Shown in pieces: positions 30,003-40,554 of a DNA stretch of 64,000 bases. The notes beneath the pieces are model-generated. The model saw nothing but the letters and a program-made list of their open reading frames with translations. It was not told the origin of the DNA and searched no databases. The first letter of the stretch is position 1, and every line of letters starts with the position of its first letter. The translations under genes and the position numbers were made by a program. This stretch comes from Symbiodinium microadriaticum (lineage: Eukaryota; Sar; Dinophyceae; Suessiales; Symbiodiniaceae), in contig LSRX01000514.1 in the NCBI GenBank assembly GCA_001939145.1, forward strand, positions 443,654-507,653. Reading direction: 5' to 3'.

Positions 30003-30072
30003 AAAACAGGCCCTAAGCTTTGTGTAGTATGGTCTTTGGGCCCGAAAGCCTTAAAATGTGTGTCCTTAGCCG
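30003..30072 (+). repeat. family K dispersed repeat
   Basis: GTAGTATGGTCTTTGGGCCC and AAAATGTGTGTCCTTA. Confidence 0.55.
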
Positions 30073-30353
30073 ACAGCCTTGAGCGCAAATTGACCCTATA
30101 GGCCTGGGCAAATTCTCAACCATTGCAACAACTATAAGTATCACAACAGGGATCAAAATTGGGGTTATCATTCGGTATTTGTAAGTTCATAAACTAATTA
30201 CTAAGTCTGCAGACCCTCCACAGTAGTCTCCTACTAACAAGCAGCAGCAGAGCGCCTTTTCCGGCACATGCGATCCCTTGCAAAGCTGGGTTTGAGCCCA
30301 GACAGATCTTCATTTCGGGCCCAGCACGAGAAAACGTCATACGTCATGATGAG

Positions 30354-30551
30354 GTGGGCCGTACCGGCTATCCAATCGGGGCTACCGGTGTTGAAAAGCC
30401 GGAGTTCTCCCTCGCCAGCATCATCCTGGGAGACTTTTGGATTGCCAGCCCCCCGATCTCGTTCAGATGGTGGAGGAGCTTGCGGGAAGAGCACGAACAA
30501 GAGTTTGAGCAGTTTGAGAAGCCCATGAAACCAGAAGAACCTGCATTGTGA
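30354..30551 (+). CDS. exon candidate with acidic tail, terminal
   Basis: Open frame with no ATG start; the most protein-like part is RSLREEHEQEFEQFEKPMKP, then EEPAL and TGA at 30549-30551. The upstream part (FWIASPPISFRWW) may also be coding. Overlapping frames on both strands are open, so the exact exon is uncertain. No close telomere-like clusters. Confidence 0.4.
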   Translation: MGRTGYPIGATGVEKPEFSLASIILGDFWIASPPISFRWWRSLREEHEQEFEQFEKPMKPEEPAL

Positions 30552-30642
30552 TTTGAAACGGGCATACCCAACGCCTGACATTGATGCTTGCACGCTGGCC
30601 TTCGGATTTCCTAGAAAGAACTATATGTATTTCTGTATGTGT

Positions 30643-30666
30643 ATGTATATATATATATATATATGG

Positions 30667-30700
<34 letters not shown>

Positions 30701-30985
30701 GGCGCCAGAGAGAAAGAGAGAGAGAGAGAGAATTACACATCATCACACATCCACCCGTGCATCCATCCGTTCATGCACCATCCGTCCATCTGTCCGTCCA
30801 TCCATCCACACATACATGCATCCATACAACCATCCATCCTCACATCCATACATCCATATACAAACATGCAGACACACATGCATGCATACGTACATGCGAT
30901 ATATATATATATATACACACACATCCATCTACTTATTATTTACATACACAAATATGCGTAGATAATTTGCACACGCAGGTACGTA
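30643..30985. repeat. microsatellite block (TA)n, (GA)n, (CATC)n/(CATA)n
   Basis: TATATA, AGAGAG, then degenerate CATCCATC/CATACATA units to about 30985. These make several spurious ORFs on both strands. Confidence 0.95.
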
Positions 30986-31066
30986 CTTACATCCATTTAT
31001 GCGACATGAGAACAAATCTAGAGCCGTGCATACTAACATGCATACACGCGACATACAACATCAAGA

Positions 31067-31161
31067 GGGTAGGTCTCTAAATTAGAGTCTATTTTGTTTA
31101 AAGGGTGCCGTACTATTTCCGAATCCAAAGAAGGAGCCTTAAATTAAGATAACTACCCATA
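31067..31161. mobile_element. family D MITE (copy 4, diverged)
   Basis: GGGTAGGTCTCTAAATTAG and TTAAGATAACTACCCATA, with GGGTGCCGTACTATTT inside. Confidence 0.65.
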
Positions 31162-31245
31162 TAGAGCCCTTATACCCTGATAGAAACCCTATAGAGGCCC
31201 TTATAGATCCCTTAAAGGAACCCCGAAACCCCTGAGCGACCGAAG

Positions 31246-31317
31246 GCAAAGGGTCCAACTCGGAGGGCCACTTCGCCTCGCGAAGCGCCTGGCGAACAAA
31301 GAGCGGAGGCCTCTGGG
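31246..31317 (+). CDS. exon candidate, charged, unknown protein
   Basis: CCGAAG|GCAAAG acceptor and TCTGGG|GTTCAC donor give exactly 24 codons: AKGPTRRATSPREAPGEQRA, then EASG. Likely disordered. Confidence 0.4.
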
Positions 31318-31365
31318 GTTCACTTAGGGGCATTTAGACTTTAGAAATCTATCTTAATTTTTGGT

Positions 31366-31366
31366 T

Positions 31367-31398
<32 letters not shown>
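31366..31398. repeat. (TA)n microsatellite
   Basis: Uninterrupted TATATA run. Confidence 0.95.
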
Positions 31399-32237
31399 CG
31401 TAATCCCTAAGAAACAGATAAACTTTTAATTTACGCAAAGGTCCCAAGTTCAGTGTAGTTTTAGTCGGAATTGTTCTGGGGTTCAGGCTTTTTAGGTGCA
31501 TGGTCTAGGGGTTTAGGGGTTCTGTGTTTTAGGGTTTTCGGGGTTTTTTAATGAGGACGAATTTGTAGTTCTTCGGGATCAGGGTCTCTTACAAATGATG
31601 AGTTGTAGGTTCCGGGTCCCGGGCGTAATACATATGTCTGTAGTATATCACGTCATACTCCCCCATGTAGGTTTACTGGATTATGATAGTCTTCAAAGCC
31701 GCATTCTTATCATCGAGCCCCCCGTGTAAGGGTTTCATATCTTTCGTGTTTGCCAGAGATCATGCCACACGAGGTTCTTGGGCCGTTCTGGACCTCAGAG
31801 GGCGCGGTAGGGTTTAGCGTGCAAGGGATTGGTTTTTGAGTCTGCCAAGATTTGGTCGGGAGTTTGTTTTGCAGTGCTGCTGGAGAGGTGAAGGGCTTGA
31901 AGGTTTCTGGATGCATCATGAGTTTGCTGCCTCCTGGTGTCGTTGATGTCCGTCGAGCGGATTCGGTAGTCTCCAGAAGCTTTTTGCTGGAGCGGTCCTG
32001 GACATAAGGTTATAGGGATCGAGAGCTAAGTGCGCAGCGCAACCGTTGTGGGTAGTGTTCGCCACCGGAAAGGATCTCCCTTGTGTGGGAGGAGGGCCAA
32101 TCATCAGTACAAGCAAACCCTCAGGGTCCAAGTGCCTACTCATCATATTGTCTCACAAATGCTTAAATAACTAACCTCCAGAACTATTGTCCCAAACCCA
32201 ACGACCGAACTACCGACCGAATTACTGGGTAAGCAAT

Positions 32238-32280
32238 CACCACCACCACCACCACCACCACCACCACCACCACCACCGCC
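32238..32280. repeat. (CAC)n microsatellite
   Basis: CACCACCAC repeat, read as poly-Gly or poly-Val in minus-strand ORFs that are not credible genes. Confidence 0.95.
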
Positions 32281-32395
32281 ACTGCGGTTCTCGTTAGCAC
32301 GCCCCGCCGCCATCGTTGCCATGGTGTTTTCGTATACCGTACCCACCCTGGTCCCCTTCTCATCTGCAGCGTCACCACAATTTGGTAAGCCTGAC

Positions 32396-32512
32396 CCAAA
32401 GGGTCCATGTACCAACATACTAAACACTTAAGGCCGCACGTACCCGGATTATATACGGGTTACTTTAGCGCAAGGCCAAAGTATTTACTATTTTGGTACA
32501 TGGACCCTTAGA
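32396..32512. mobile_element. family G palindromic element
   Basis: AAAGGGTCCATGTACCAAC and TTTTGGTACATGGACCCTTA arms around CCCGGATTATATACGGG. Confidence 0.6.
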
Positions 32513-32711
32513 GTAGCAAGTTGGCCTTTAGTCGTTGCTGCCAGGGGTGGTCTTCATCCATGACTTCAGCTGCTTTGGAGGTCGACCCGGTGCAAGTGTG
32601 AGGGATTCAGGAATCATAGTGTAGGGTTTAGGGTGTAGGGTGTGTCCAGTTATCGCAGTGGGGGCTAGGATGTAGGGGGTGTGTGATTGAAGGTTAGGGG
32701 TTAGGTTTCAG

Positions 32712-32808
32712 AGGCAACCGTGGCATGCGGGCTTCGTGGAGAGACCTGACAGGCACGCCGCCTGCTCAAACAATCGCCTGCACCGCGCGTTTTCGGTGCT
32801 GGCCTCTT
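32712..32808 (+). CDS. exon candidate, unknown protein
   Basis: TTTCAG| acceptor. The frame reads RQPWHAGFVERPDRHAACSN, then NRLHRAFSVLAS, up to a GC donor (CTCTT|GCTTTAGGG) that runs into TTTAGGG. A second frame (GNRGMRASWRDLTG) is also open. Confidence 0.45.
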
Positions 32809-32810
32809 GC

Positions 32811-32873
32811 TTTAGGGTTTAGGGCCTAGGGTTTGCGGGTTTAGGGGTTTAGGGGTTTAGGGTTTAGGGTTGT
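32811..32873 (+). repeat. telomere-like cluster, TTTAGGG orientation
   Basis: TTTAGGG units directly after the exon candidate at 32712-32808. Confidence 0.9.
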
Positions 32874-32971
32874 TGAATATCGGCCTCCAGGTCCCAAGCT
32901 TCTCAATTAGTTAAAGGCTGGCATCTCCTGCTACATCGTGTGCCATTCCGAAAAGAGAGCAAGCCCTGCAT

Positions 32972-33226
32972 GTGTTCAGGGTGAGCCGGCGTGAAAGCAT
33001 GCGCAAGGGACCATCCATCACGGACTGGGTGCAGACCCTTTCCAAACGTCAGGAGTGCGGTAACAGCGATGTCACAGAGATCAATCGTGAGCACAACTTG
33101 AGTTTGCCCCAATCGGGCAAGCTGCTGGCCGTAGCTGTCAAGAACCTGCTCACATGCACACCCAAGCTTGTGCTGCAGTTTACCCTGGCCCATGCCGCAG
33201 CGCGTGTTTCCGACGATGCATTATAA
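32972..33226 (+). CDS. coding-like ORF, unknown protein
   Basis: Open frame (GTG first codon, no ATG needed if an exon), reading RRESMRKGPSITDWVQTLSK, then NREHNLSLPQSGKLLAVAVK and LVLQFTLAHAAARVSDDAL, stop TAA. The codon choice and amphipathic pattern look real. DNA just downstream (33230-33420) also looks coding but is broken across frames, so this may be the end of a degraded gene. No match recognised. Confidence 0.4.
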   Translation: MFRVSRRESMRKGPSITDWVQTLSKRQECGNSDVTEINREHNLSLPQSGKLLAVAVKNLLTCTPKLVLQFTLAHAAARVSDDAL

Positions 33227-33881
33227 GCTCCAAGAAGTTCCTGCCTAGCTTTGTCTTCCACTCCAGTCCTCGCGCAGCGTGGAATGCAAGGTGCAAGACA
33301 TCCAAGTAATCCATGGAGCCTGTATCGCTGCTCTCTCAGATAAACACCGCTATTCTGCTGGCAAGTGGGGGATTTACCGAAACCTCGGGACACCAACACA
33401 TATCCTCAGCAGCAGCGGTTTAGGCTTTGGGTTTAGGGCTGTAGCCCTCTATCGCTTCATCAATCACTCGTGTTTTTACTTTCTTGTTACATTGCCCTCA
33501 AAACAAGACCCCTAAACCCTAAACCATGCGACTCGGGAGCATCATCCAGAAGACATGAACTCGAGGCTTTAAAACCCAAGCGCTAACCTGTGGTCCTGAG
33601 AAACCTAGAAACCCCAAAACCCTGGACGCAATGCCCTGAGACTTCAAACGCTTCGTACACACAGAAGCCCGATAAGCTACAAGTCCTGGTCCTAAAACGT
33701 GCAAAGCTTACAAGATGTCCGAGCCCCCGCTTGTCATAGCCTGTTCAAAGCCCTCCGGAAGGCGATACCGCCGCTATCGAAATATAAGGACCCTCGTGAA
33801 TCCATAATAATAGAAAGATCTCTCAAGAAGGACCGTGTAGCGGAGCGCCTCAGGATCCCTTAAGGAAACCTCACACACCCA

Positions 33882-33985
33882 AAGGGTCCTAGGTTTTTGT
33901 TATGGGGCCTATACTTCCCGAAATCATAATATCAGTTCCTACTGTAGAAACCCTACATTCTACTATATAGGTACTTTGGACCCTT
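33882..33985. mobile_element. family H palindromic element (copy 2, reverse)
   Basis: AAAGGGTCCTAGGTTTTTG and GTACTTTGGACCCTTCGGGA arms, with inner GTAGAAACCCTACATTCTA. Confidence 0.6.
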
Positions 33986-34119
33986 CGGGACAATAGCCTT
34001 TTTTAAGCCGCCTTATTGAGCAATCAAGTTATGACCACCTTTCTTTAGGTGTCTGACCACCCGAAAAGGGGTTGGGGCGTTTTGGATCCCCGGGCATGCC
34101 TAAGCCCTATCCTATACCC

Positions 34120-34200
34120 CTAAGGGTCCATGTACCCAAATAGTATATACTTTGGCCTTAATGTCGTCCCTATATAGGTACTTTGGGGCCAATGTATATA
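34120..34200. mobile_element. family G element, right-truncated by telomere-like DNA
   Basis: AAGGGTCCATGTACCCAAAT to GTATATACTCT. The right TIR is absent and CCCTATAAACCC starts at the break. Confidence 0.6.
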
Positions 34201-34772
34201 CTCTTACCCTATAAACCCAAGACCCTTTAATCCCTAACAACTGTGAACCCTAAATCCTATAAACCCTGATCCCTGCAAGCCCTAAACCCTATAATTTAAA
34301 CCCTAAACCTTATAAGCCCTACACCCTATAAGCTCTAAGCCCTACAAACCCTGAAACATGCAAACCCTAAACCTTATAAGCCCTAAACCCTGTAAGCCGT
34401 AAGCCCTATAAACCCTAAACCTTACATACCCTAAACCCTATAAGCCCCATAGGCCCTAAACCCTCTGAACCCTAAACCCTATAAGCCCTAAACCTTATAA
34501 GCCCTAAACCCTATAAGACCTAAACCCTATAAGCCCTCAACCCTATAAGACCTATAGGCCCTAAACCCTCTGAACCCTAAACCCTATAAGCCCTAAACCT
34601 TATAAGCCCTAAACCCTATAAGACCTAAACCCTATAAGCCCTCAACCCTATAAGACCCATAGGCCCTAAACCCTCTGAACCCTAAACCCTATAAGCCCTA
34701 AACCTTATAAGCCCCAAAACCCTGTAAGACCTAAACCCTCTAAGCCCTCAACCCTATAAGACCTAAACCCTA
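34198..34772 (-). repeat. 575-bp telomere-derived array with 105-bp higher-order repeat
   Basis: CCCTAAACCCTATAAG-type units. The marker AGGCCCTAAACCCTCTGAAC recurs at 34451, 34556 and 34661, an exact 105-bp period. Confidence 0.85.
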
Positions 34773-34788
34773 CGCTGGGGGCTTGAAG

Positions 34789-35045
34789 ATCTCCGAGCTG
34801 CCCGAGGCCAGCTGGAACAATCATCCCTTAATTGAGGAATATACCTTAAATTATCCTGGGAACCCTGATTAGATCTAAGGCATATCCCTTAATTAAGGAA
34901 CATACCTTAAATTATAAGCGGAACCCTAATAAGATTTAAGGCATATTCCTTGATTTAAAGGAATATTGGAGTCTCCGCCCAAGGCCAGCTGGAACTGGTT
35001 GGCCGGCCAGAAGACATCAAAGCCTTGGGCCTCGGGAAAGATCAG
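34789..35045 (+). CDS. coding segment interrupted by a MITE-derived insert (possible intron)
   Basis: Left part 34789-34806 (LRAAR) and right part 34984-35045 (GQLELVGRPEDIKALGLGKD) join in one frame if 34807-34983 is removed as a GC-AG intron of 177 bp. The insert contains family A sequence and is flanked by near-perfect 19-bp repeats (34800-34818 and 34977-34995, one mismatch). The exon ends CAG|GTTTAGGGG (donor 35046), again entering TTTAGGG. Unknown protein. Confidence 0.5.
34819..34976. mobile_element. compound family A element (two overlapping copies)
   Basis: Two successive TTAATT...GGAATATACCTTAAATTAT left arms (34825-34856, 34889-34916) and right arms ATCTAAGGCATATCCC and TTTAAGGCATATTCC. 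Only the right terminal GGAGTCTCC remains intact. Confidence 0.7.
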
Positions 35046-35262
35046 GTTTAGGGGTTTAGAGGCTTAGGGTTTAGTTTAGGGTTTAGGGTTTAGGGTTTAG
35101 TTTTGGGTTTGGATTTAGGGTTTAGTTTTGGGTTTAGGATTTAGGGTTTGGTTTAGGGTTCAGGGGTTTACCGTTTAGTTTAGGGTTTAGGGTTTAGGGT
35201 TTAGTTTAGGGGTTTACGGGTTCACGGGTTTATGGGTTTAGGGTTGAGGGTTTAACAAGGCT
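35044..35262 (+). repeat. telomere-like array, TTTAGGG orientation
   Basis: About 215 bp of TTTAGGG with TTTTGGG and TTTAGTTTAGGG variants. Confidence 0.9.
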
Positions 35263-35269
35263 TTGGGGT

Positions 35270-36360
35270 GGTTCGGGGTAAGGCTTGCGCAGTTTCTCAG
35301 GATTGTAGAGAGTTCTGTAGGGCGTGAGAACGGTTTTCATGTGCTGCATCGGTTTCTTCGGTAAGGGTTGTGCACAGGGATTCTGCGTTTTGTTTTATTG
35401 TAGGGAACTTTGCATTTGAGGTTTCGGGGATCTGGTGCGCCCTGAGTTTTGTTTTTTTTCCAGCTTTATAGACTTTTCAGGGTGTAAGGGCCCAGGTACT
35501 TGAGAGGTAGAGGTTCAAGGTTTAAGTTTAAATCAGGTTTTATAGTTTTTTTTTGCTTCTTGGAGGGGGAGGGGGGCTTGGAGAGCTGAGACTCTAGGGG
35601 ATATCTCCGTGTTTTCTTGTTGTATGAATGTCCGGTTGTTGGGTTTCTTCTCTAGGGATGTATAGGCCTTTGCTGCTTGGGCTCCTTCGTGATACGGTTG
35701 ATGAGATAAATCCTGCATTACCTTAAGGACCCTAAACTGTGGGAATTATGGTATGTTCCGTATTATGAGCAATGCAGGATTTATATCATCAGCCATAGTG
35801 AAGCCCTCAGTACGCAAGCCGCACGGAACCATAATGTCTAACATCCCACCAAACCGTACTGAAAATTACGTGTCAAGCCGATTATGCTGCAGTCACGCGC
35901 CTTTCTCCTTTCCGAAGCACATGCGACGGTGGCCAGGCTGTGGAGAAGGGCAGATTGCTGGGACAGCAGGCGCTTCCCTTCTAGTGTTGTTTCCTGAAGA
36001 GGCCGCTGAAATTTAGGCAGCCATAGCAAGCTAGCATGGATACTTCTAGGGTTCACGAGGTTTCAAAAGGTTTCAAGAGTGGTAACCCTCATCCCTACAA
36101 CCCTTTATTCCTAAAGTCTAACACCCTGATCCCAAAACCCTAAGCCAAATCATCAAAAGCCACGGAATCTGGGCAGAAGAGTAATTTCATCAGCAGAGCT
36201 TTGAGCGTCAAGCTTTTTACCGACAGCAAATGTCAAACCCAAAAGTAAAGCCGCCAGCAATACGCGTCTCCTTGAGAGTCCTTGTGGTTCGTTTAAGGGC
36301 TCCTGAAGGGTTCCTTTAAAATGGGGTCTAGAAAGGTTACTATAGGGGTTCGCTTGAGAG
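35270..36360. other. intervening DNA
   Basis: Contains the family C element at 35693. A + strand ORF at 35753-36016 overlaps that element and is probably not a gene as such. Confidence 0.4.
35693..35797. mobile_element. family C MITE (copy 5)
   Basis: TACGGTTGATGAGATAAATC to TATATCATCAGCCATA. Confidence 0.8.
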
Positions 36361-36852
36361 TTGGCCTGTTTAGGGTTTAATGTCTAGGGTATTCGTCAGA
36401 TGCCCATCCTCAGGACAGAGCGGGGTATGCTCAAATATCATATTGCGAGGTTTTTCGTCTTCAGAAAAGATACAATCGCGGCTGCTCTCACTATCTAAGA
36501 CCACTAAGCCTCCTAGAACCCCCGGGGAAACCAACCCTAAGCCCTTAAAGGCAGGTTCTCGTGTATGCATGTTTTTGTTAGCCCGCATCCACACCGGATG
36601 CAATGACGTCCGAAAAAGAAGAACCCCTGAACCCGAAGCCTTGAACCCTAACCCGAAAAGCCTCAACTCGGGTGTGTCAGAGGCCTGCAGCTAATATACT
36701 GCAGATGCCTCAACAAGTACCCATATTTTTTCCTTACATTTCCTAATTACATCCATACTATAAATACACCCCCGAAGCCCAATCGAAGAGTTTAGAGCCC
36801 CTTTGCCCTTTACTCTTGCTAAGGGTTTGAGGTTTAGGCTGCAGGGCCCATT

Positions 36853-37134
36853 AGACCCTAAACCCCTAAACCCTAACGCCTAAACCCCTAAACCCTAAAC
36901 CCCTAAACCCCTAAACCCTAAACCCCTAAACCCCTAAACCCTAAACCCCTAAACCCTAAACCCCTAAACCCCAAACCCCTTAAACCCTAAACCCCTAAGC
37001 CCTAAACCCCTTAAACCCCTCAAACCCTAAACCCCTAACCCTGAACCCAAAGCCCTAAACCCTATAAGCCCTAAACCCCTATAAACCCCTAAACCCTAAA
37101 CCCCTAAACCCCTTAAGCCCTAAACCCCTAAGTG
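36853..37134 (-). repeat. telomere-like array, CCCTAAA/CCCCTAAA
   Basis: About 280 bp, nearly uninterrupted; a TTTAGGG cluster follows at 37205-37266. Confidence 0.95.
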
Positions 37135-37465
37135 TAGAGGCCTAAAGGCTTTGGGGCTACAGTTCTTTGGGGTTTCGCGGCTTTAAGTTTCATGATGCCG
37201 TCTTAGGGTTTAGGGTTTTAGCGTTTAGAGTTCAGAGATTAGGGTTTAGAGTTTAGGGTTTAGGGTGCTTGGCGAGCTTGACTTGAAAGTTCGCCCACGT
37301 CTTATGCCTTCTGCAGCTTGAGCCCGCAACGGCAGTCTCCAGCGTGCTCTTTGGCTAATATTATACTGTAATTTATTGTGCCTCCGTCCATTGCGGAGAC
37401 GTCTCCGTGATGTGACCTGCATTACCTGAGACTTGTACCACCTAACCTTGATCGATGTTTTGCTG

Positions 37466-37585
37466 TTGTCGCTCTCTCTCTCCCCTTCTTTCTCTGTATC
37501 TATCTCTCTGTCTGTCTATCTATCTATCCATCTATCTATGTACACACACACACAGAGACACACCTCTCTCTCTCTTTCTCTCCCT
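37466..37585. repeat. microsatellites (CT)n, (CTAT)n, (CA)n
   Basis: CTCTCTCTCTC, CTATCTATCTAT, CACACACACA and CTCTCTCT in sequence. Confidence 0.95.
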
Positions 37586-38005
37586 TGTTCGTATCGGTGC
37601 ACAGGTGTTGTGGCATCCTCCAAGGGCGGCCACTGCTGAGAAGGTCCGCATGATGTTGTTGGCAAGATTTCCTAACCCTAAACCCAAAACCCTAAAACCC
37701 TAAATCTTTCGTTGTGGTGTTGGATCCATTTTGCGGACAAGTTTACATATGGCATCAGGTTTATGAGCCAAGGGTTTGACTTTGCATTGGTTTTTGCAGC
37801 AGGTAGGGTCTCCAATCATTGGTGGAACTTTTATCGGCCTCAACTACAAATAAAACAGATACAAATGGTATGCTATACAAGGTTTGCAGGTGTCATCAAC
37901 GATGCTTGCTCCCCAGGCTCAGAATATGGAAGTCGAAAGAACTGGTAACAACAATCCCAGACAGTCCCTTAATGATCAGGCACGAGCCTTCAGCCCCCGG
38001 GCACA

Positions 38006-38293
38006 GTGGTGCCATCTCTGAATCTGTTGGCGGCTGGTGATGTCACTGCACTTCTTGCGAATGTGAGGTATGTGAGCAAGAAAACTGAGGCAGCTCGTGC
38101 AGAGATTCCTTGTTTTGAGCTGGTATTGGTGCATTTTACAGCCCTGCTCCGATCACGGGCTGTGGACAGGAATGCCCAGCCATACTACTCTCAGAACCAT
38201 GGCGAGGATTGCTGTAGTAGTGCTGGACATGTCCACATCGAGACACAGGCCTACCACGGAACTTACCTAGGGTTTCGGGTCGAAGACTTTTAA
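38006..38293 (+). CDS. coding-like ORF, unknown protein
   Basis: GTG-initiated open frame reading LNLLAAGDVTALLANVRYVS, then KKTEAARAEIPCFELVLVHF and TALLRSRAVDRNAQPYYSQN. It has helical, protein-like composition until about residue 70, then becomes less convincing. No flanking telomere-like repeats. It may be an exon starting after the acceptor-like CACAG at about 38004. Confidence 0.4.
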   Translation: MVPSLNLLAAGDVTALLANVRYVSKKTEAARAEIPCFELVLVHFTALLRSRAVDRNAQPYYSQNHGEDCCSSAGHVHIETQAYHGTYLGFRVEDF

Positions 38294-38442
38294 GCCTATA
38301 ACCTATAATTTGCATCTTAGGGGGCTGTAGGCGATGTTAGATGTCTGCCGTCGAGCTGCTCTGGGATCTACGAGCTTAACTCACCCAACTGCAGTGGTCA
38401 CGATGTCATCCTACTCTTATGCCTTATACATGAATGTATGTA

Positions 38443-38530
38443 CCCTAGGGCTCCAAGTATACACAGACTACCTACTTGGGGGTCTAAACTCTGTAAAATA
38501 GTACCTACTTTGGGCTATTTGGAGCCCCAG
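38443..38530 (+). mobile_element. family B MITE (copy 8)
   Basis: CCCTAGGGCTCCAAGTATAC to TTTGGAGCCCCAG, preceded by TA; right terminal GGG lost. Confidence 0.75.
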
Positions 38531-38531
38531 A

Positions 38532-38575
38532 CTAAACCCTAAACCCTAAACCGTGAACCCTAAACCCTAAACTCT
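38532..38575 (-). repeat. telomere-like cluster, CCCTAAA orientation
   Basis: CCCTAAA units fused to the right end of the family B copy at 38443-38530. Confidence 0.85.
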
Positions 38576-38689
38576 TGTGACTTTCGCGTGTTTGCACCTG
38601 GGGGTTCTGGGTTCGAAGCTATGCGAATTGTGAGGGCTGGAGACTTCGAGAAGACTTTTTTGGGTTCGGTTTGACGAAGGAAAGATGTG

Positions 38690-38815
38690 GCTTAGGGCTT
38701 TAGGGTTTAGGGCTTTAGGGTTTTGGGGGCTTTGGGTTTTAGGGTTTGGGGTTTTAGGGTTTAGGGCTTTGGGCTTTAGGGTCTTAGTTCTTTAGGGTCT
38801 TAGGGTTTAGGGTCT
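38690..38815 (+). repeat. telomere-like array, TTTAGGG orientation
   Basis: GGCTTTAGGGTTTAGGG-type units. Confidence 0.9.
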
Positions 38816-38869
38816 AATAACCAGAAAACCCGAAATCCGAAACTTCCGCCGTGCTGGCGGGGGCTTCAG

Positions 38870-38940
38870 GCAGCTGAGCTTTGGCGCGAGGGCACGGAGA
38901 GCACCGACTGTGCTTCCGATCTGCGCAAGGATCTCTCGGA
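38870..38940 (+). CDS. exon candidate, unknown protein
   Basis: GCTTCAG|G acceptor. The frame reads AAELWREGTESTDCASDLRK, then DLS, with donor TCGGA|GTTTAGGG at 38941. The right telomere-like cluster (38942-39055) begins inside the donor. Confidence 0.55.
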
Positions 38941-39400
38941 GTTTAGGGCTGTAGGGTTTAGGGCTTTAGGGGGTTTAGAGTTTAGGGGTTTAGGGTGTTA
39001 GGGTTTAGGGGTTTAGGGCTTTAGGGTCTAGGGTTAAGCGATTTAGGGCTTTAGGAAGGTTTAATGGAGCCTCTAGGTATCTTATGCTTGTGCCGGGTGG
39101 GGGGGGGGGAGGGAACGATGATGATTGCTGTCAGCTGCAGCTTTTGGCTTGGATTTGGAGGAGGATCTTGCGGAGGCTGGGAGGTGTCCGAAGAATTTCG
39201 ATTCTTGTGGGGTTTAGGGTTTTAGGGTTTAGGCTTCAGTTTAGGGTCTAGGGTTTGGTTTAGGGTTTAGGGTTTAGGTGTGTCTCAGGTTCTTGATGTT
39301 GAGGGGTCTTGCGGCTTGCAGAGCTCAATGGGCAGGGCTTGGGACTTTGCTCCGGACAAGGCTTTAAGAGTTCAGGTCTTGGGCCGTTCCAGGGTAGAGC

Positions 39401-39619
39401 ATGCGAGATGTGTTCAGCTACGTCAAAGAAAAAGGACCATACCCACCGCAAGATGTGCTAAAGAACATGAACAGTCAAAGAAAAAGACTATACCCACAAT
39501 CGGCGCAGCCGCTGATTTTTGCGGAAAGTGTACTGTTCTGTCTTTGCTTCAGGCACCATGAACGGAAGCTGGCAACAAACTCAAGACCCCTAAGCCTTAA
39601 CCCATCTATTCCAGTGTGA
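39401..39619 (+). CDS. coding-like ORF, unknown protein
   Basis: ATG-initiated, reading MRDVFSYVKEKGPYPPQDVL, then KNMNSQRKRLYPQSAQPLIF and AESVLFCLCFRHHERKLATN. The last codons (SRPLSLNPS) are telomere-derived CCCTAAG DNA, so the true exon probably ends near 39580. Also open, less convincingly, in a second frame. Confidence 0.45.
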   Translation: MRDVFSYVKEKGPYPPQDVLKNMNSQRKRLYPQSAQPLIFAESVLFCLCFRHHERKLATNSRPLSLNPSIPV

Positions 39620-40554
39620 AACCCCTCGAACCCTGATCCTAAACCCTAAAGCCGCAACCCTGAGACTTATGAGCCAGAGCTCTTTACCCGAAGCCTTGGA
39701 CCCCTGCTTTGAGATTCAGGCCTGTAGGGTTGAGGGTCTGGGGTTTAGGGTTTCGGGTCTACGGTTTAAGCCTATAGGGCTTTGGGATAATGGCTTCGAG
39801 TTTGCCATTTACTGGTTGCGACGTAGGGTCGCCGCAGCAGTGTCCATGTGTTGTTTGGGTATGTACGATTCAACTTGCATAACAGGAAGAACATGCACTT
39901 TTTGCAGGGTCGCCGGGGAGCGTCGTCAGGGTACAGCTGAGACCTGCTTGACCGATAGAAATGAATCGGCAACTCCCGAACTCTCAAACTGAGGCCGTAG
40001 TCCCAATTCCCCAGACACACAGTAAATCACGACTTGAACTCTGCAAACCCGTTTAAAGCCGTAAACCCAGAAGAGCCCAAATTCCGATGATCAGTGGATG
40101 TTCATGAAAAGCTTGCATCCACAGCTTCAGTAGCTCGTGCAGAGGACCCACTGCCGGTGCGAGGCTGGGACAAGTCTCGGGCAGTCCAGACCCTGACCCT
40201 AAACCCCAAACCCTAAACCCCTCTGGCACCTCCCCAAGCCTTTTTCCCGTACTAGCCCACATCCGACGTTGGACTTCATTGATTCATATTCCGTAAACCT
40301 CCAAGCCCAATGTAGAAGCCATACCCCTGAACCCTAAACCCTACTACGCCCTAAACCTTAAACCCCTAAACCCTAAACCTTAAACCCCTAGGCCCTAAGC
40401 CCGAAACCCCTAGGCCCTGAACCCTAAACCCCTAAACCCGAAACCCTAAGTACCCTTATTAATTCCCTAGAGTTTCTTCTCCTGGTTGTATCACACAAAA
40501 ACACATCCCCAAAGCCTATTCGAGGACTATTGCCCTCTCTGCCGTTAGGCAGTA

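Noticed and set aside
30553-31080. 175-codon + strand ORF and several antisense ORFs
   Set aside because: They arise from TA, GA and CATC microsatellites.
32143-32427. Minus-strand ORFs with poly-Gly or poly-Val
   Set aside because: Driven by the CAC repeat at 32238-32280.
34198-34772. A true chromosome end
   Set aside because: The arrays are interstitial, degenerate, change orientation many times and are followed by unique sequence.
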